Source: Nonomuraea turcica | GTDB taxonomy: Bacteria > Actinomycetota > Actinomycetes > Streptosporangiales > Streptosporangiaceae | Direction of reading: 5' to 3' | DNA: 64,000 nucleotides | NCBI RefSeq assembly: GCF_030718205.1 | Contig: NZ_JAUZQF010000007.1 | Location: forward strand, 248,001-312,000 | Part shown: positions 18,383 through 25,702 of the stretch, in pieces | Layout: each line of letters opens with the position of its first letter | How positions within the stretch are numbered: the first letter of the stretch is position 1 | Notes under the pieces: model-generated | The model's database searches: none | What the model was told of the DNA's origin: nothing | What the model saw: only the letters and a program-made list of their open reading frames with translations | Made by a program: the position numbers and the translations under genes

Positions 18383-19390
18383 GTGGACAGCAGGACCAAG
18401 CGCCAGTTAACCGCCGCCGAGCTCGACGCACTCGCCCACCGGGCGCTGGGCACGGGCGTGTGGTCGTCGACCGAGCTGACCGACGGCTACGCCAACGCCG
18501 TCTGGCGGCTCGCACTCGAGGACGGGCGCGAGGTGGTGCTGAAGTTGTCGCCGCCGCCCGAGCTGGACCAGCTCAGCTACGAGCGCAACCTGCTGCGCAT
18601 GGAGGCCGCCGCCATCGAGCTGGCCACGGGGGCGGGGGTCCCGGTCGCGCCGCTGGTGCACGCCTGTTACGACGACCCGGTGCTGGGCGGCGACTACCTG
18701 ATGCTGGCCGCGCTGGACGGGGTGTCGTGGAACGACGTCAAGCCCGACGTCAAGCCCGGCGACGAGGCCGCGCTGCGCCGTGAGCTGGGCCGCCATCTGG
18801 CCAGGTTCAACGCGGTGACCGGCGAGGTGTTCGGCTACCCGCACGCCGGGATCGTGGGCCGGACGTGGCGGGAGGCGTTTCTGGCGATGGTGGCGGCGCT
18901 GCTTGGGGACACCGAGCGCTATCCGACGCCGCTGCCCCGGCCGGTCGAGGAGATCATGGCCGTGTTCGAGGCCGCCTCGCCCGTGCTCGACGAGGTGACG
19001 ACGCCGCACCTGGTGCACTTCGACGTGTGGGTGGGCAACGTCTTCCTGGATCTGCGCGGCACGCCGCGGATCCAGGCCATCATCGACCACGAGCGGGCGT
19101 TCTGGGGCGACCCGATCGCCGAGTTCGTCACGCCGACGATCTTCGGCGAGCTGCGCGAGGACGACCCGCTGCTGGCGGGCTACCGCGAGGTGACGCCGCT
19201 GGAGCTGACTCCGGCGGCGCTCACCAGGCTCGACCTCTACCGGGCCTACCTCTCCTTGATCCTGCTGGTGGAAAACGGTCCCCGGCAGTATCCGGAGGAG
19301 GAATACGCCAGGCTCCGCGACGGCGCGACGCGGTCATTGACGGACATGCTGGACCGCCTCGTACGCTCCTCCCTCGGGGCCCGCGGCTAG
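18383..19390 (+). CDS. APH-family phosphotransferase
   Basis: 335 aa from GTG 18383 with GAGGAG at 18373-18378. Aminoglycoside-phosphotransferase/choline-kinase fold: ATP-binding lysine in VVLKLSPP, catalytic loop HFDVWVGNVFLD (HxDxxxxN-type) and metal site IIDHERAFWGDP. A 12-bp tandem duplication (18734-18757) repeats the residues DVKP. Starts 15 bp after cebR, so read-through from the ceb operon is possible. Its last 57 bases overlap, antisense, the M64 peptidase gene. Substrate (antibiotic, sugar or other) unknown. Confidence 0.85.
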   Translation: MDSRTKRQLTAAELDALAHRALGTGVWSSTELTDGYANAVWRLALEDGREVVLKLSPPPELDQLSYERNLLRMEAAAIELATGAGVPVAPLVHACYDDPVLGGDYLMLAALDGVSWNDVKPDVKPGDEAALRRELGRHLARFNAVTGEVFGYPHAGIVGRTWREAFLAMVAALLGDTERYPTPLPRPVEEIMAVFEAASPVLDEVTTPHLVHFDVWVGNVFLDLRGTPRIQAIIDHERAFWGDPIAEFVTPTIFGELREDDPLLAGYREVTPLELTPAALTRLDLYRAYLSLILLVENGPRQYPEEEYARLRDGATRSLTDMLDRLVRSSLGARG

Positions 19391-21583
19391 CTTCGCGCAC
19401 TGGCCGGCGCCGGCGCCGGCCAGGTTGTTCGGCACGCCCAGGTCGGCGGGCGCGGGCGTGTTGCCGGTGCAGGCGAGGGCTCCCTTGACGGTGGTGTCGG
19501 ACAGGATCGGCGCCGTGTTGCCGGTCAGCAGCGCGGCGCCGCGCAGCTCAGCGCCCACGACGACCAGCTCGGCCGCCCCGCTGACGGTCAGTGCGCCCTC
19601 GACGCGGGCTTCGAGCAGGTGGACGGCGGCCGGCTTCGACGCGGTCAGGGCGCCGGTGACACGGCCGCCGGTGACCACGATCGAGGCGCCGGGCCTGACC
19701 GTGACGGGGCCGGTCACCTGCGCGTGGTCGAGGCAGGTGACGCCGCCGGCGACGACGAGGGCGCCCCGGTGCTCGCCGGTGACCGTGCGGGTGCAGGCGG
19801 GCGGCGGCGCGATCGTGGTGACGGTGAAGCTCTTGGCCTTGCCGAGGTTGCCGGCGGCGTCGATCGAGCGGTATTCGATCGTGTGGCGGCCGCGCGGCAG
19901 CTTGCCGTACATGAGCGAGTCGATGACCGTGCCCTGCTCGGAGAACGTCCACGGCAGCTCGGAGGACGTGGGCCAGCCGAAGTAGTTGAACCAGCCGTCG
20001 CCGTCCACCCTGGACTCCGCGACCACATACCCGTCGCGGTCGTCGGTCCCGGTGAGCCGCATCGAGAACGGGCCGTTGTAGACGTAGGTGTCGCCCGACC
20101 TGGCCAGCGGCTGCGACAGCTCGTACGCCGTGCGCGGCGCCTCCGCGTCGACCGGCCAGGTGAGCGTGCGTCCGCCGAGCGCCGCGGTCAGCGTGTGCGC
20201 CCCCGGGCTGAGATCGAGCTCGCCCAGGTCGAGGTCGGTGCCGCCCTTGACGGGTTTCCCGTCGAGCGTCCAGGTGATCTCGGGGACGGCGGTGGCCGGG
20301 TGGGTGGTCTCGACGTACACGACGTCGGCGCGGCCGAGCGGCCGGTCCGTCGGCGTCGAGGAGACGACGGCGGGATCCACGCCGTCCGGCGGAGTGGTCA
20401 GCGCGGTGTCCACCGTCCAGGTGCGGGACCTGGTCATGGACTGCCTGATCGCCGGGTCCCTGACGAACCCGGTCGGGTCGGAGACGGCGGCCGTGACCGT
20501 GTGCGTGCCCGGCGCCAGGTTCAGCGTGCGCAGGTCGAGCGTGTCCCGCTCGCCCGGCAGCTCACGGCCGTCCACGGTCCACGTGGTCGTCAGCGAGTGG
20601 CTCACGGGACGCATCGGCTCCACCCACAACACCCGATCGGCGCCGACGGGCGCGTCCGCGGGCGCCGCGTCCTGAATCAGCGTGGTCTTGGCGGTGATGC
20701 GCTGCGTCATGATCTCGCGGCTGACCTGGTCGAAGTAGTAGCCGAGCGTCTTCATCATCGAGTGCGCGCTCGGCCGCCACACGCCGGTCGTGTAATAGAG
20801 GCCGCCCTCGTAGCGGCCGATCGGGCCGCCGGACTCGCTCGGCTCGCCCAGCCAGCGCCACCACTTCTTCTGCTGGTCGCGCAACTGCTGCTCGGTCAGC
20901 AGGGTGTGGTGAGCGCTCGACGGCTCGGGGCCGGTGTAAGCGCCGCCGGGGACTCCGCGCTGGTAGTAGTCGTACTCGTCCTGCAGGCCGCCCAGGGAGT
21001 GGCCCAGCTCGTGCGGGCTGATCAGGGCGGACATGCTGTTGCTGCCGGAGGCGGTGGCGTACGTGCCGCCCGCGCCGCCATAGGTGGCGCTGTTGGCCAG
21101 CGCGAGGATCTGCCGGTTGGCGGGCACGGTGCCGGTCACCAGGTTCGCGTAGCGGGTGGCGGCGGCGTTGTCCATGGTGATGAGGCGCTGGACGCTGCTG
21201 GGGTTACAACGGCCCCAGAAGCCCATGCTCAGCGGCGTCGTACGCCTGGGCGCGTCCAGGCCGGGGTCGCAACTGATGCCGGACTCTCCGGAGACGATGT
21301 CGATCCGATAGACGTTGATGTAGTTCCGGTACGACTTGAACGGCTCGATCGACCACATCACGTTGAGGTGCCGGTCGGCGTCGGTCTGGAACTCGGCCTG
21401 TTCGGCCTCGGTGTAGCCGTCGCCCATGAGGATCAGGTTGAACCGCTTGGCTGGAGAACCGGTGACCTGCACGGGCACCACGGTGGCCGCGCCCGGCTCA
21501 GCGGCGGCGTGCGCGGCGGATAACGGGACAGAGGGCGCGGTCAGGACGACGGCGGCCATGATCAGGACCGCGAATCTACGCAT
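19334..21583 (-). CDS. Secreted M64 (IgA-type) metallopeptidase with C-terminal beta-helix region
   Basis: 749 aa from ATG 21583, chosen over ATG 21613 because GCGGAG lies just before it and it begins the signal peptide (MRRFAVLIMAAVVLTAP...AHA). Zinc motif HELGHSLGGLQDEY matches M64 peptidases (HEFGHSFGGLADEY type). The N-terminal domain (RFNLILMGDGYTEAEQ, NVYRIDIVSGESG) and catalytic domain reach residue ~310. Then come three Ig-like/beta-sandwich stretches with repeated ADxVLWVE / ADVVYVET-type segments, and from ~600 a hydrophobic, short-repeat region (GALVVAGGV, GPVTVRPGASIVVTGG, GALTVSGAAELVVVG) like a right-handed beta-helix. Exported proteinase; target unknown. Its end overlaps the convergent phosphotransferase gene by 57 bp. 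Confidence 0.85.
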   Translation of the reverse strand: MRRFAVLIMAAVVLTAPSVPLSAAHAAAEPGAATVVPVQVTGSPAKRFNLILMGDGYTEAEQAEFQTDADRHLNVMWSIEPFKSYRNYINVYRIDIVSGESGISCDPGLDAPRRTTPLSMGFWGRCNPSSVQRLITMDNAAATRYANLVTGTVPANRQILALANSATYGGAGGTYATASGSNSMSALISPHELGHSLGGLQDEYDYYQRGVPGGAYTGPEPSSAHHTLLTEQQLRDQQKKWWRWLGEPSESGGPIGRYEGGLYYTTGVWRPSAHSMMKTLGYYFDQVSREIMTQRITAKTTLIQDAAPADAPVGADRVLWVEPMRPVSHSLTTTWTVDGRELPGERDTLDLRTLNLAPGTHTVTAAVSDPTGFVRDPAIRQSMTRSRTWTVDTALTTPPDGVDPAVVSSTPTDRPLGRADVVYVETTHPATAVPEITWTLDGKPVKGGTDLDLGELDLSPGAHTLTAALGGRTLTWPVDAEAPRTAYELSQPLARSGDTYVYNGPFSMRLTGTDDRDGYVVAESRVDGDGWFNYFGWPTSSELPWTFSEQGTVIDSLMYGKLPRGRHTIEYRSIDAAGNLGKAKSFTVTTIAPPPACTRTVTGEHRGALVVAGGVTCLDHAQVTGPVTVRPGASIVVTGGRVTGALTASKPAAVHLLEARVEGALTVSGAAELVVVGAELRGAALLTGNTAPILSDTTVKGALACTGNTPAPADLGVPNNLAGAGAGQCAKLAAGPEGGAYEAVQHVRQ

Positions 21584-21637
21584 GCTCCGCACTATCTCGC
21601 AGCCGACGATCATTGCCCAGACGCCACGGGCCCGGGC

Positions 21638-22576
21638 TCAGGTCTCGGGCAGGTCGGCCAGCATGATGGGCTGCGTCGTGGGTTTCTCCGAGCCGCTCGC
21701 CGGCTCGACCGTGATCGCCACTTTGTCGTCGTCACGCAGCGGGGTGAGCATCATGGGCGCGGTGACGCCGTCCTCGGCGGGGCTGAGCACCCCGGCCGGG
21801 CGCGGGCCGCCGGGGCCCATCAGCCACAGCTCGTACGCCTGCGTGTCCGGCAGCTTGCGCAGGTCGGACGAGGTGAACACCATGCGGCCCTTCGACCGCG
21901 AGATCACGATCGTGCCGGTGCCGCCGGAGGTGACCGGCTGGCGCAGCGTCTCGGCGTCGGCGGCGGCCAGCACGGCCACCAGGTCGTCGTTCCTGGCGGT
22001 CAGCTCTCCCAGGTCGCGGCGGGCGTCGAAGGCGACCGCGCCGAGCGCCACCGCGGCCGCCGCGGACACGGCCGCCAGCCCCGCCAGCACCTTCGGCCGC
22101 TTCCGCCGCAGCGGCACCACCTGGCCACCGACCTGACCACCGATCTGGCCACCGGCCTGGCCACTGATCTGGCCACTGGCCTGGCCGGTGCTCTCCACGG
22201 GCGGCCCTTGCGCGGACGCCGGCACCGCAGGGAACACCTGCACCTCCCCCGGCCCCGGCACGGGCGCCGGCGGCAGGGCCTCGCGCGGAAGCTTGAGCGT
22301 CGGCGGCTCCCCCGGCGCGAGGGGCGGCGCCTGCTCGGCCCAGGCCGGGCGCCGCCCACGGGACTCGTGCGCGGCGGCGAGCAGGCGGCTGCGGAGCCGG
22401 GCGGGCGGCGGCTCGGCCACCGTCTCCGCCAGCCTGGCGGCCGTCTCCCGCAGGCGCCGGACCTCGGCTCCGCAGACCCGGCACGCACGCAGGTGCTCCT
22501 CGAACAGCACCCACTCGGCGTACGGCAGTGCGTGCACGGCGTAGGCGCCAGAGAGGGTGTGGAGATCGTCGTTCAT
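21638..22576 (-). CDS. RskA-family membrane anti-sigma factor
   Basis: 312 aa from ATG 22576 with GGGAG six bases upstream. Residues 1-~70 are a zinc-finger-type anti-sigma domain (HTLSGAYAVHALPYAEWVLF, HLRACRVC). A Pro/Gln-rich linker holds a run of GQ-Z-GGQ tetrapeptides, then a transmembrane helix (VLAGLAAVSAAAAVALGAVAF) and an extracellular RskA domain (YELWLMGPGGPRPAGVL...). It would hold an ECF sigma factor inactive at the membrane until proteolysis. No sigma gene lies beside it, which is unusual for this family. Divergent from the DAHP synthase gene, and 54 bp upstream of the M64 gene on the same strand. Confidence 0.88.
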   Translation of the reverse strand: MNDDLHTLSGAYAVHALPYAEWVLFEEHLRACRVCGAEVRRLRETAARLAETVAEPPPARLRSRLLAAAHESRGRRPAWAEQAPPLAPGEPPTLKLPREALPPAPVPGPGEVQVFPAVPASAQGPPVESTGQASGQISGQAGGQIGGQVGGQVVPLRRKRPKVLAGLAAVSAAAAVALGAVAFDARRDLGELTARNDDLVAVLAAADAETLRQPVTSGGTGTIVISRSKGRMVFTSSDLRKLPDTQAYELWLMGPGGPRPAGVLSPAEDGVTAPMMLTPLRDDDKVAITVEPASGSEKPTTQPIMLADLPET

Positions 22577-22750
22577 TTCCACTCCCACGGTGAGAGGCGG
22601 CTCACGCATGTACTTCGGCCGCTCGGGCACGCCGGATGGCCCCGAGCCCTGCTCATTTCACATGACGTGCGCCACAGCGGCGGGGGTGGATACCAAAACG
22701 TGGACATTGGGGTCGGTAGCGGCGGGCTGCGTGGAATACCCTCGTATCTC

Positions 22751-24088
22751 GTGAGCAGCAATCTTCTGGATCTTGATTCCTGGCGAGCCCTCCCCGCGGC
22801 CCAGCAGCCCGACTGGCCTGACCGCGGCGAGCTCGACAAGGTCGTCTCCGAGCTCGGCGGCCTGCCCCCCTTGGTCTTCGCCGGCGAGTGCGACCAGCTC
22901 AAGGACCAGCTGGCCGCCGTCGCCCGCGGCGAGGCCTTCGTCCTGCAGGGCGGCGACTGCGCCGAGACCTTCTCCGGCGCCACCGCCGACAACGTCCGCA
23001 ACAAGCTCAAGACGCTGCTGCAGATGGCGATCGTGCTGACGTACGCGGGCAAGGTGCCGGTCGTGAAGATCGGCCGGGTCGCCGGTCAGTTCGCCAAGCC
23101 GCGTTCCAAGCCGACCGAGACCCGCGACGGCATCGAGCTGCCCGCCTACCGGGGCGACATGGTCAACGGCTTCGAGTTCACCGCCGAGTCGCGCAATCCG
23201 GATCCGTGGCGGCTGCTCAAGGCCTACCACTCCTCGGCCGTGACGCTGAACCTGGCGCGGGCGTTCACCAAGGGCGGCTACGCCGACCTGCGCCAGGTGC
23301 ACGCCTGGAACCAGGACTTCGTGGCCGAATCACCGGCCGGGCGCCGCTACGAGCAGCTGGCCAGGGAGATCGACCAGGCGCTGGCGTTCATGCACGCCTG
23401 CGGGGCCGATCCGGAGGAGTTCCACACGGTCGAGTTCTACTCCTCGCACGAGGCGCTGATCCTCGACTACGACCGGGCGCTCACGCGCATCGACTCGCGT
23501 ACGGGGCTGCCGTACGACGTGTCGGCGCACATGGTCTGGATCGGCGAGCGCACCCGCCAGCTCGACGGGGCGCACGTCGACTTCTTCGCCCGCATCCGCA
23601 ACCCGATCGGCGTCAAGCTCGGCCCGACGACCACATCCGAGGAGGCGCTGGCGCTCGTCGAGCGGCTCAACCCGGACAACGAGGCGGGACGGCTCACGTT
23701 CATCACCCGGATGGGCGCCTCCAAGATCCGCGAGCACCTGCCCGCGCTGGTCAAGGAGGTCACGGCCTCCGGGGCGCAGGTGGCGTGGATCTGCGACCCG
23801 ATGCACGGCAACACCTTCGAGGCGCCGAGCGGGCACAAGACGCGGCGGCTCGACGACGTGCTGGACGAGGTGGCCGGGTTCTTCGAGGTGCACCGGGCGC
23901 TCGGCACGCATCCGGGCGGCATCCACATCGAGTTCACCGGCGACGACGTGACCGAGTGCGTCGGCGGCGGGCACGGGATCGTCGAGGGCGACCTGGCGAC
24001 CCGTTACGAGACGGCCTGCGACCCGCGCCTCAACCGCAGCCAGTCCCTTGACCTGGCCTTCCGCGTGGCGGAGCTCTACCGCGGCTGA
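22751..24088 (+). CDS. Class II 3-deoxy-7-phosphoheptulonate (DAHP) synthase
   Basis: 445 aa from GTG 22751, the expected length for plant-type (class II) DAHP synthase. First step of the shikimate pathway: phosphoenolpyruvate + erythrose 4-phosphate to DAHP, in the cytoplasm. Motifs: LQGGDCAETF, KIGRVAGQFAKPRS, MVWIGERTR, GVKLGPTTT, WICDPMHGNT and HIEFTGDDVTECVGG, which carry PEP and metal ligands. No Shine-Dalgarno; TACCCT at 22737-22742 lies 8 bases before the GTG, suggesting leaderless initiation. Stands alone between divergent rskA and the methyltransferase gene. Confidence 0.95.
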   Translation: MSSNLLDLDSWRALPAAQQPDWPDRGELDKVVSELGGLPPLVFAGECDQLKDQLAAVARGEAFVLQGGDCAETFSGATADNVRNKLKTLLQMAIVLTYAGKVPVVKIGRVAGQFAKPRSKPTETRDGIELPAYRGDMVNGFEFTAESRNPDPWRLLKAYHSSAVTLNLARAFTKGGYADLRQVHAWNQDFVAESPAGRRYEQLAREIDQALAFMHACGADPEEFHTVEFYSSHEALILDYDRALTRIDSRTGLPYDVSAHMVWIGERTRQLDGAHVDFFARIRNPIGVKLGPTTTSEEALALVERLNPDNEAGRLTFITRMGASKIREHLPALVKEVTASGAQVAWICDPMHGNTFEAPSGHKTRRLDDVLDEVAGFFEVHRALGTHPGGIHIEFTGDDVTECVGGGHGIVEGDLATRYETACDPRLNRSQSLDLAFRVAELYRG

Positions 24089-24223
24089 CCGCCGCCGCGC
24101 GCCCGCCCGGTGACCCGGTGCTGCCGTCGTGTGCCTGATACATGGCGGCAGCGTGATCTGCGTCTCATTGGCGACAAGACCAGAACGATTTTCGGGTTAC
24201 TGCGGGAGCGGCGGCATTAGGAT

Positions 24224-24249
24224 CTCCCATAAGTCGCCAAATATGGGAG
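24224..24249 (+). promoter_or_regulatory. Hairpin covering the methyltransferase ribosome binding site
   Basis: Perfect 8-bp inverted repeat CTCCCATA / TATGGGAG (24224-24231, 24242-24249). The right arm contains GGGAG, the Shine-Dalgarno of the GTG at 24255. It could be a protein operator or, if transcribed, a structure masking translation. TAGGAT at 24218-24223 is a possible -10, which would leave the left arm partly transcribed. Confidence 0.55.
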
Positions 24250-24254
24250 AAAAC

Positions 24255-25037
24255 GTGGACAGTGCCCCTGAGGGGGTGGACCCCAACGTCCCCAACGTCG
24301 CGCGCATGTATGACTATTACCTCGACGGCAAGGACAACTTCGCGGCCGACCGGGCAGCGGCGGAGCAGATACTCAAGACCTTCCCCAACACCAAGGAAGG
24401 CTGCCGCGCGAACCGCGCGTTCTTGAAGCGCGCGGTGCGGCACGTGGTGGACGAGGGCGTCCGGCAGATCGTGGATCTGGGCGCCGGCCTGCCGACCCAG
24501 GGCAACACCCACGAGAGCGCCCCCGACGCGCGCGTCGTCTACGTGGACTACGACTCCGTGGTGTGCGTGCACGGCAGGGCGCTGCTGGCCAGGAGGGAGA
24601 ACGTCGACTTCATCCAGGCCGACGTGCGCGAGCCGGACGTGCTGCTGAACAAGCTGGACGGCCTGATCGACTTCGACCGGCCCGTGGCGTTCATGCTGCT
24701 GGCCATCCTGCACTTCGTCCCCGACGACAACGCCTACGACCTGGTGAAGAAGCTGCGCGAGGTGAGCGCGCCGGGCAGCCGCCTGGTGATCAGCCATGCG
24801 GTGGACTCCACGCCGGACACGACCCCGCAGGCGATCGAGATCTACAAGAAGGCCACGGCCTCGCTCAACCTGCGCACCCGCGAGGAGATCCTGCGGTTCT
24901 TCGACGGGTACGAGCTGGCCGAGCCGGGACTGACGTATCCAGCCGCGTGGCGTCCGGACGGCCCGGACGGGCCCGGCAACGGCATCGACTTCGGCTACGT
25001 GGGGGTCGGCCGCAAGCACGGAGCGGCGAACGCTTAG
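24255..25037 (+). CDS. SAM-dependent methyltransferase, DUF574 (Methyltransf_19) family
   Basis: 260 aa from GTG 24255 (GGGAG five bases upstream); ATG 24243 is in frame but inside the Shine-Dalgarno hairpin. Family hallmarks: VARMYDYYLDGKDNFAADR at the start, IVDLGAGLPTQGNTHE (SAM motif I), VVYVDYDSVV (motif II), and FMLLAILHFVPDD. This family is greatly expanded in actinomycetes; reactions and substrates are mostly unknown. The last eight codons and stop belong to a 76-bp tandem repeat, so the C-terminus (RKHGAANA) may have been reshaped by repeat insertion. Confidence 0.88.
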   Translation: MDSAPEGVDPNVPNVARMYDYYLDGKDNFAADRAAAEQILKTFPNTKEGCRANRAFLKRAVRHVVDEGVRQIVDLGAGLPTQGNTHESAPDARVVYVDYDSVVCVHGRALLARRENVDFIQADVREPDVLLNKLDGLIDFDRPVAFMLLAILHFVPDDNAYDLVKKLREVSAPGSRLVISHAVDSTPDTTPQAIEIYKKATASLNLRTREEILRFFDGYELAEPGLTYPAAWRPDGPDGPGNGIDFGYVGVGRKHGAANA

Positions 25038-25165
25038 GCCCGAGAGCGGCAGCTTGCGTGACCAGCGAGGGCCGAGTGAGCGCGACCATAAGCACGGAGC
25101 GGCGAACGCTTAGGCCCGAGAGCGGCAGCTTGCGTGACCAGCAAGGGCCGAGTGAGCGCGACCAT
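25014..25165 (+). repeat. 76-bp tandem duplication containing a dispersed repeat
   Basis: Two copies (25014-25089 and 25090-25165) differ at one base (GCG/GCA within CCAGCGAGG vs CCAGCAAGG). The unit includes the methyltransferase's last codons and stop. Inside it is AGCTTGCGTGACCAG, 13 bases, then AGCGCGACCATAAG, which recurs in diverged form inside cydB at 32847-32898. Two GCGYGACCA words lie in direct orientation in each unit. Confidence 0.9.
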
Positions 25166-25184
25166 AACAAGGCCTAACATGCCG

Positions 25185-25211
25185 AAGCCCCGCCAGGTAT
25201 GGGCGGGGCTT
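25185..25211. terminator. Bidirectional hairpin terminator
   Basis: 10-bp stem AAGCCCCGCC / GGCGGGGCTT (25185-25194, 25202-25211) followed by TT on the + side; serves the methyltransferase and the convergent thioredoxin gene. Confidence 0.88.
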
Positions 25212-25225
25212 TCGCGTTCGGGTCG

Positions 25226-25600
25226 TCAGCTCTGCCCGGCCTTCTTCATTTCCTCGGCGAGCTCGGCCCTGATCGCGTCCATGTCGAGGGCCCGCACCTG
25301 ACGGATCAGGTCCTCCAGCGCCGGCGCCGGGATGGCCCCGGCCTGGGCGAAGACCACGATGCCGTCGCGGATCGCCATGAGCGTGGGGATCGAGGTGATG
25401 TCGAACCCCTGCGCGAGCCCCTGCTCGGCGTCGGTGTCGATCTTCCCGAAGGTGATGTCGTCATGCTTGTCCGACGCCTGCTCGAAGATCGGCCCGAACT
25501 TCTTGCACGGCGGGCACCACTCCGCCCAGAAGTCGAGCAGCACGATCCCCTTGTCGGCGATGTCGTTGAAGTTCTTCTCGGTTACTTCCATGGTCGCCAC
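25226..25600 (-). CDS. Thioredoxin with WCPPC active site
   Basis: 124 aa from GTG 25600, with AGGAG seven bases upstream; ATG 25591 is the alternative. Thioredoxin fold: LLDFWAEWCPPCKKFGPIF carries the redox pair, cis-proline in ITSIPTLMAI. The active site is C-P-P-C rather than the usual C-G-P-C, which generally shifts redox potential. A C-terminal extension of ~18 residues (MDAIRAELAEEMKKAGQS) is helical and charged. Cytoplasmic, no signal peptide. Probably a general disulfide reductase. Confidence 0.92.
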   Translation of the reverse strand: MATMEVTEKNFNDIADKGIVLLDFWAEWCPPCKKFGPIFEQASDKHDDITFGKIDTDAEQGLAQGFDITSIPTLMAIRDGIVVFAQAGAIPAPALEDLIRQVRALDMDAIRAELAEEMKKAGQS

Positions 25601-25665
25601 AAGCGGCTCCTAGCTCGTCGGTGAGTGTGTCCTCGCTGTCAAACCACGTACCCGTTCCCAGCATT

Positions 25666-25697
25666 CCATGCGCGGCCCCGCTCGGGGCCGCGCATGG
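25666..25697. terminator. Hairpin terminator of the nuclease gene
   Basis: Perfect 14-bp stem (25666-25679, 25684-25697) with a 4-base loop, six bases beyond the nuclease stop on the - strand. Confidence 0.85.
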
Positions 25698-25702
25698 AGG
25701 GA

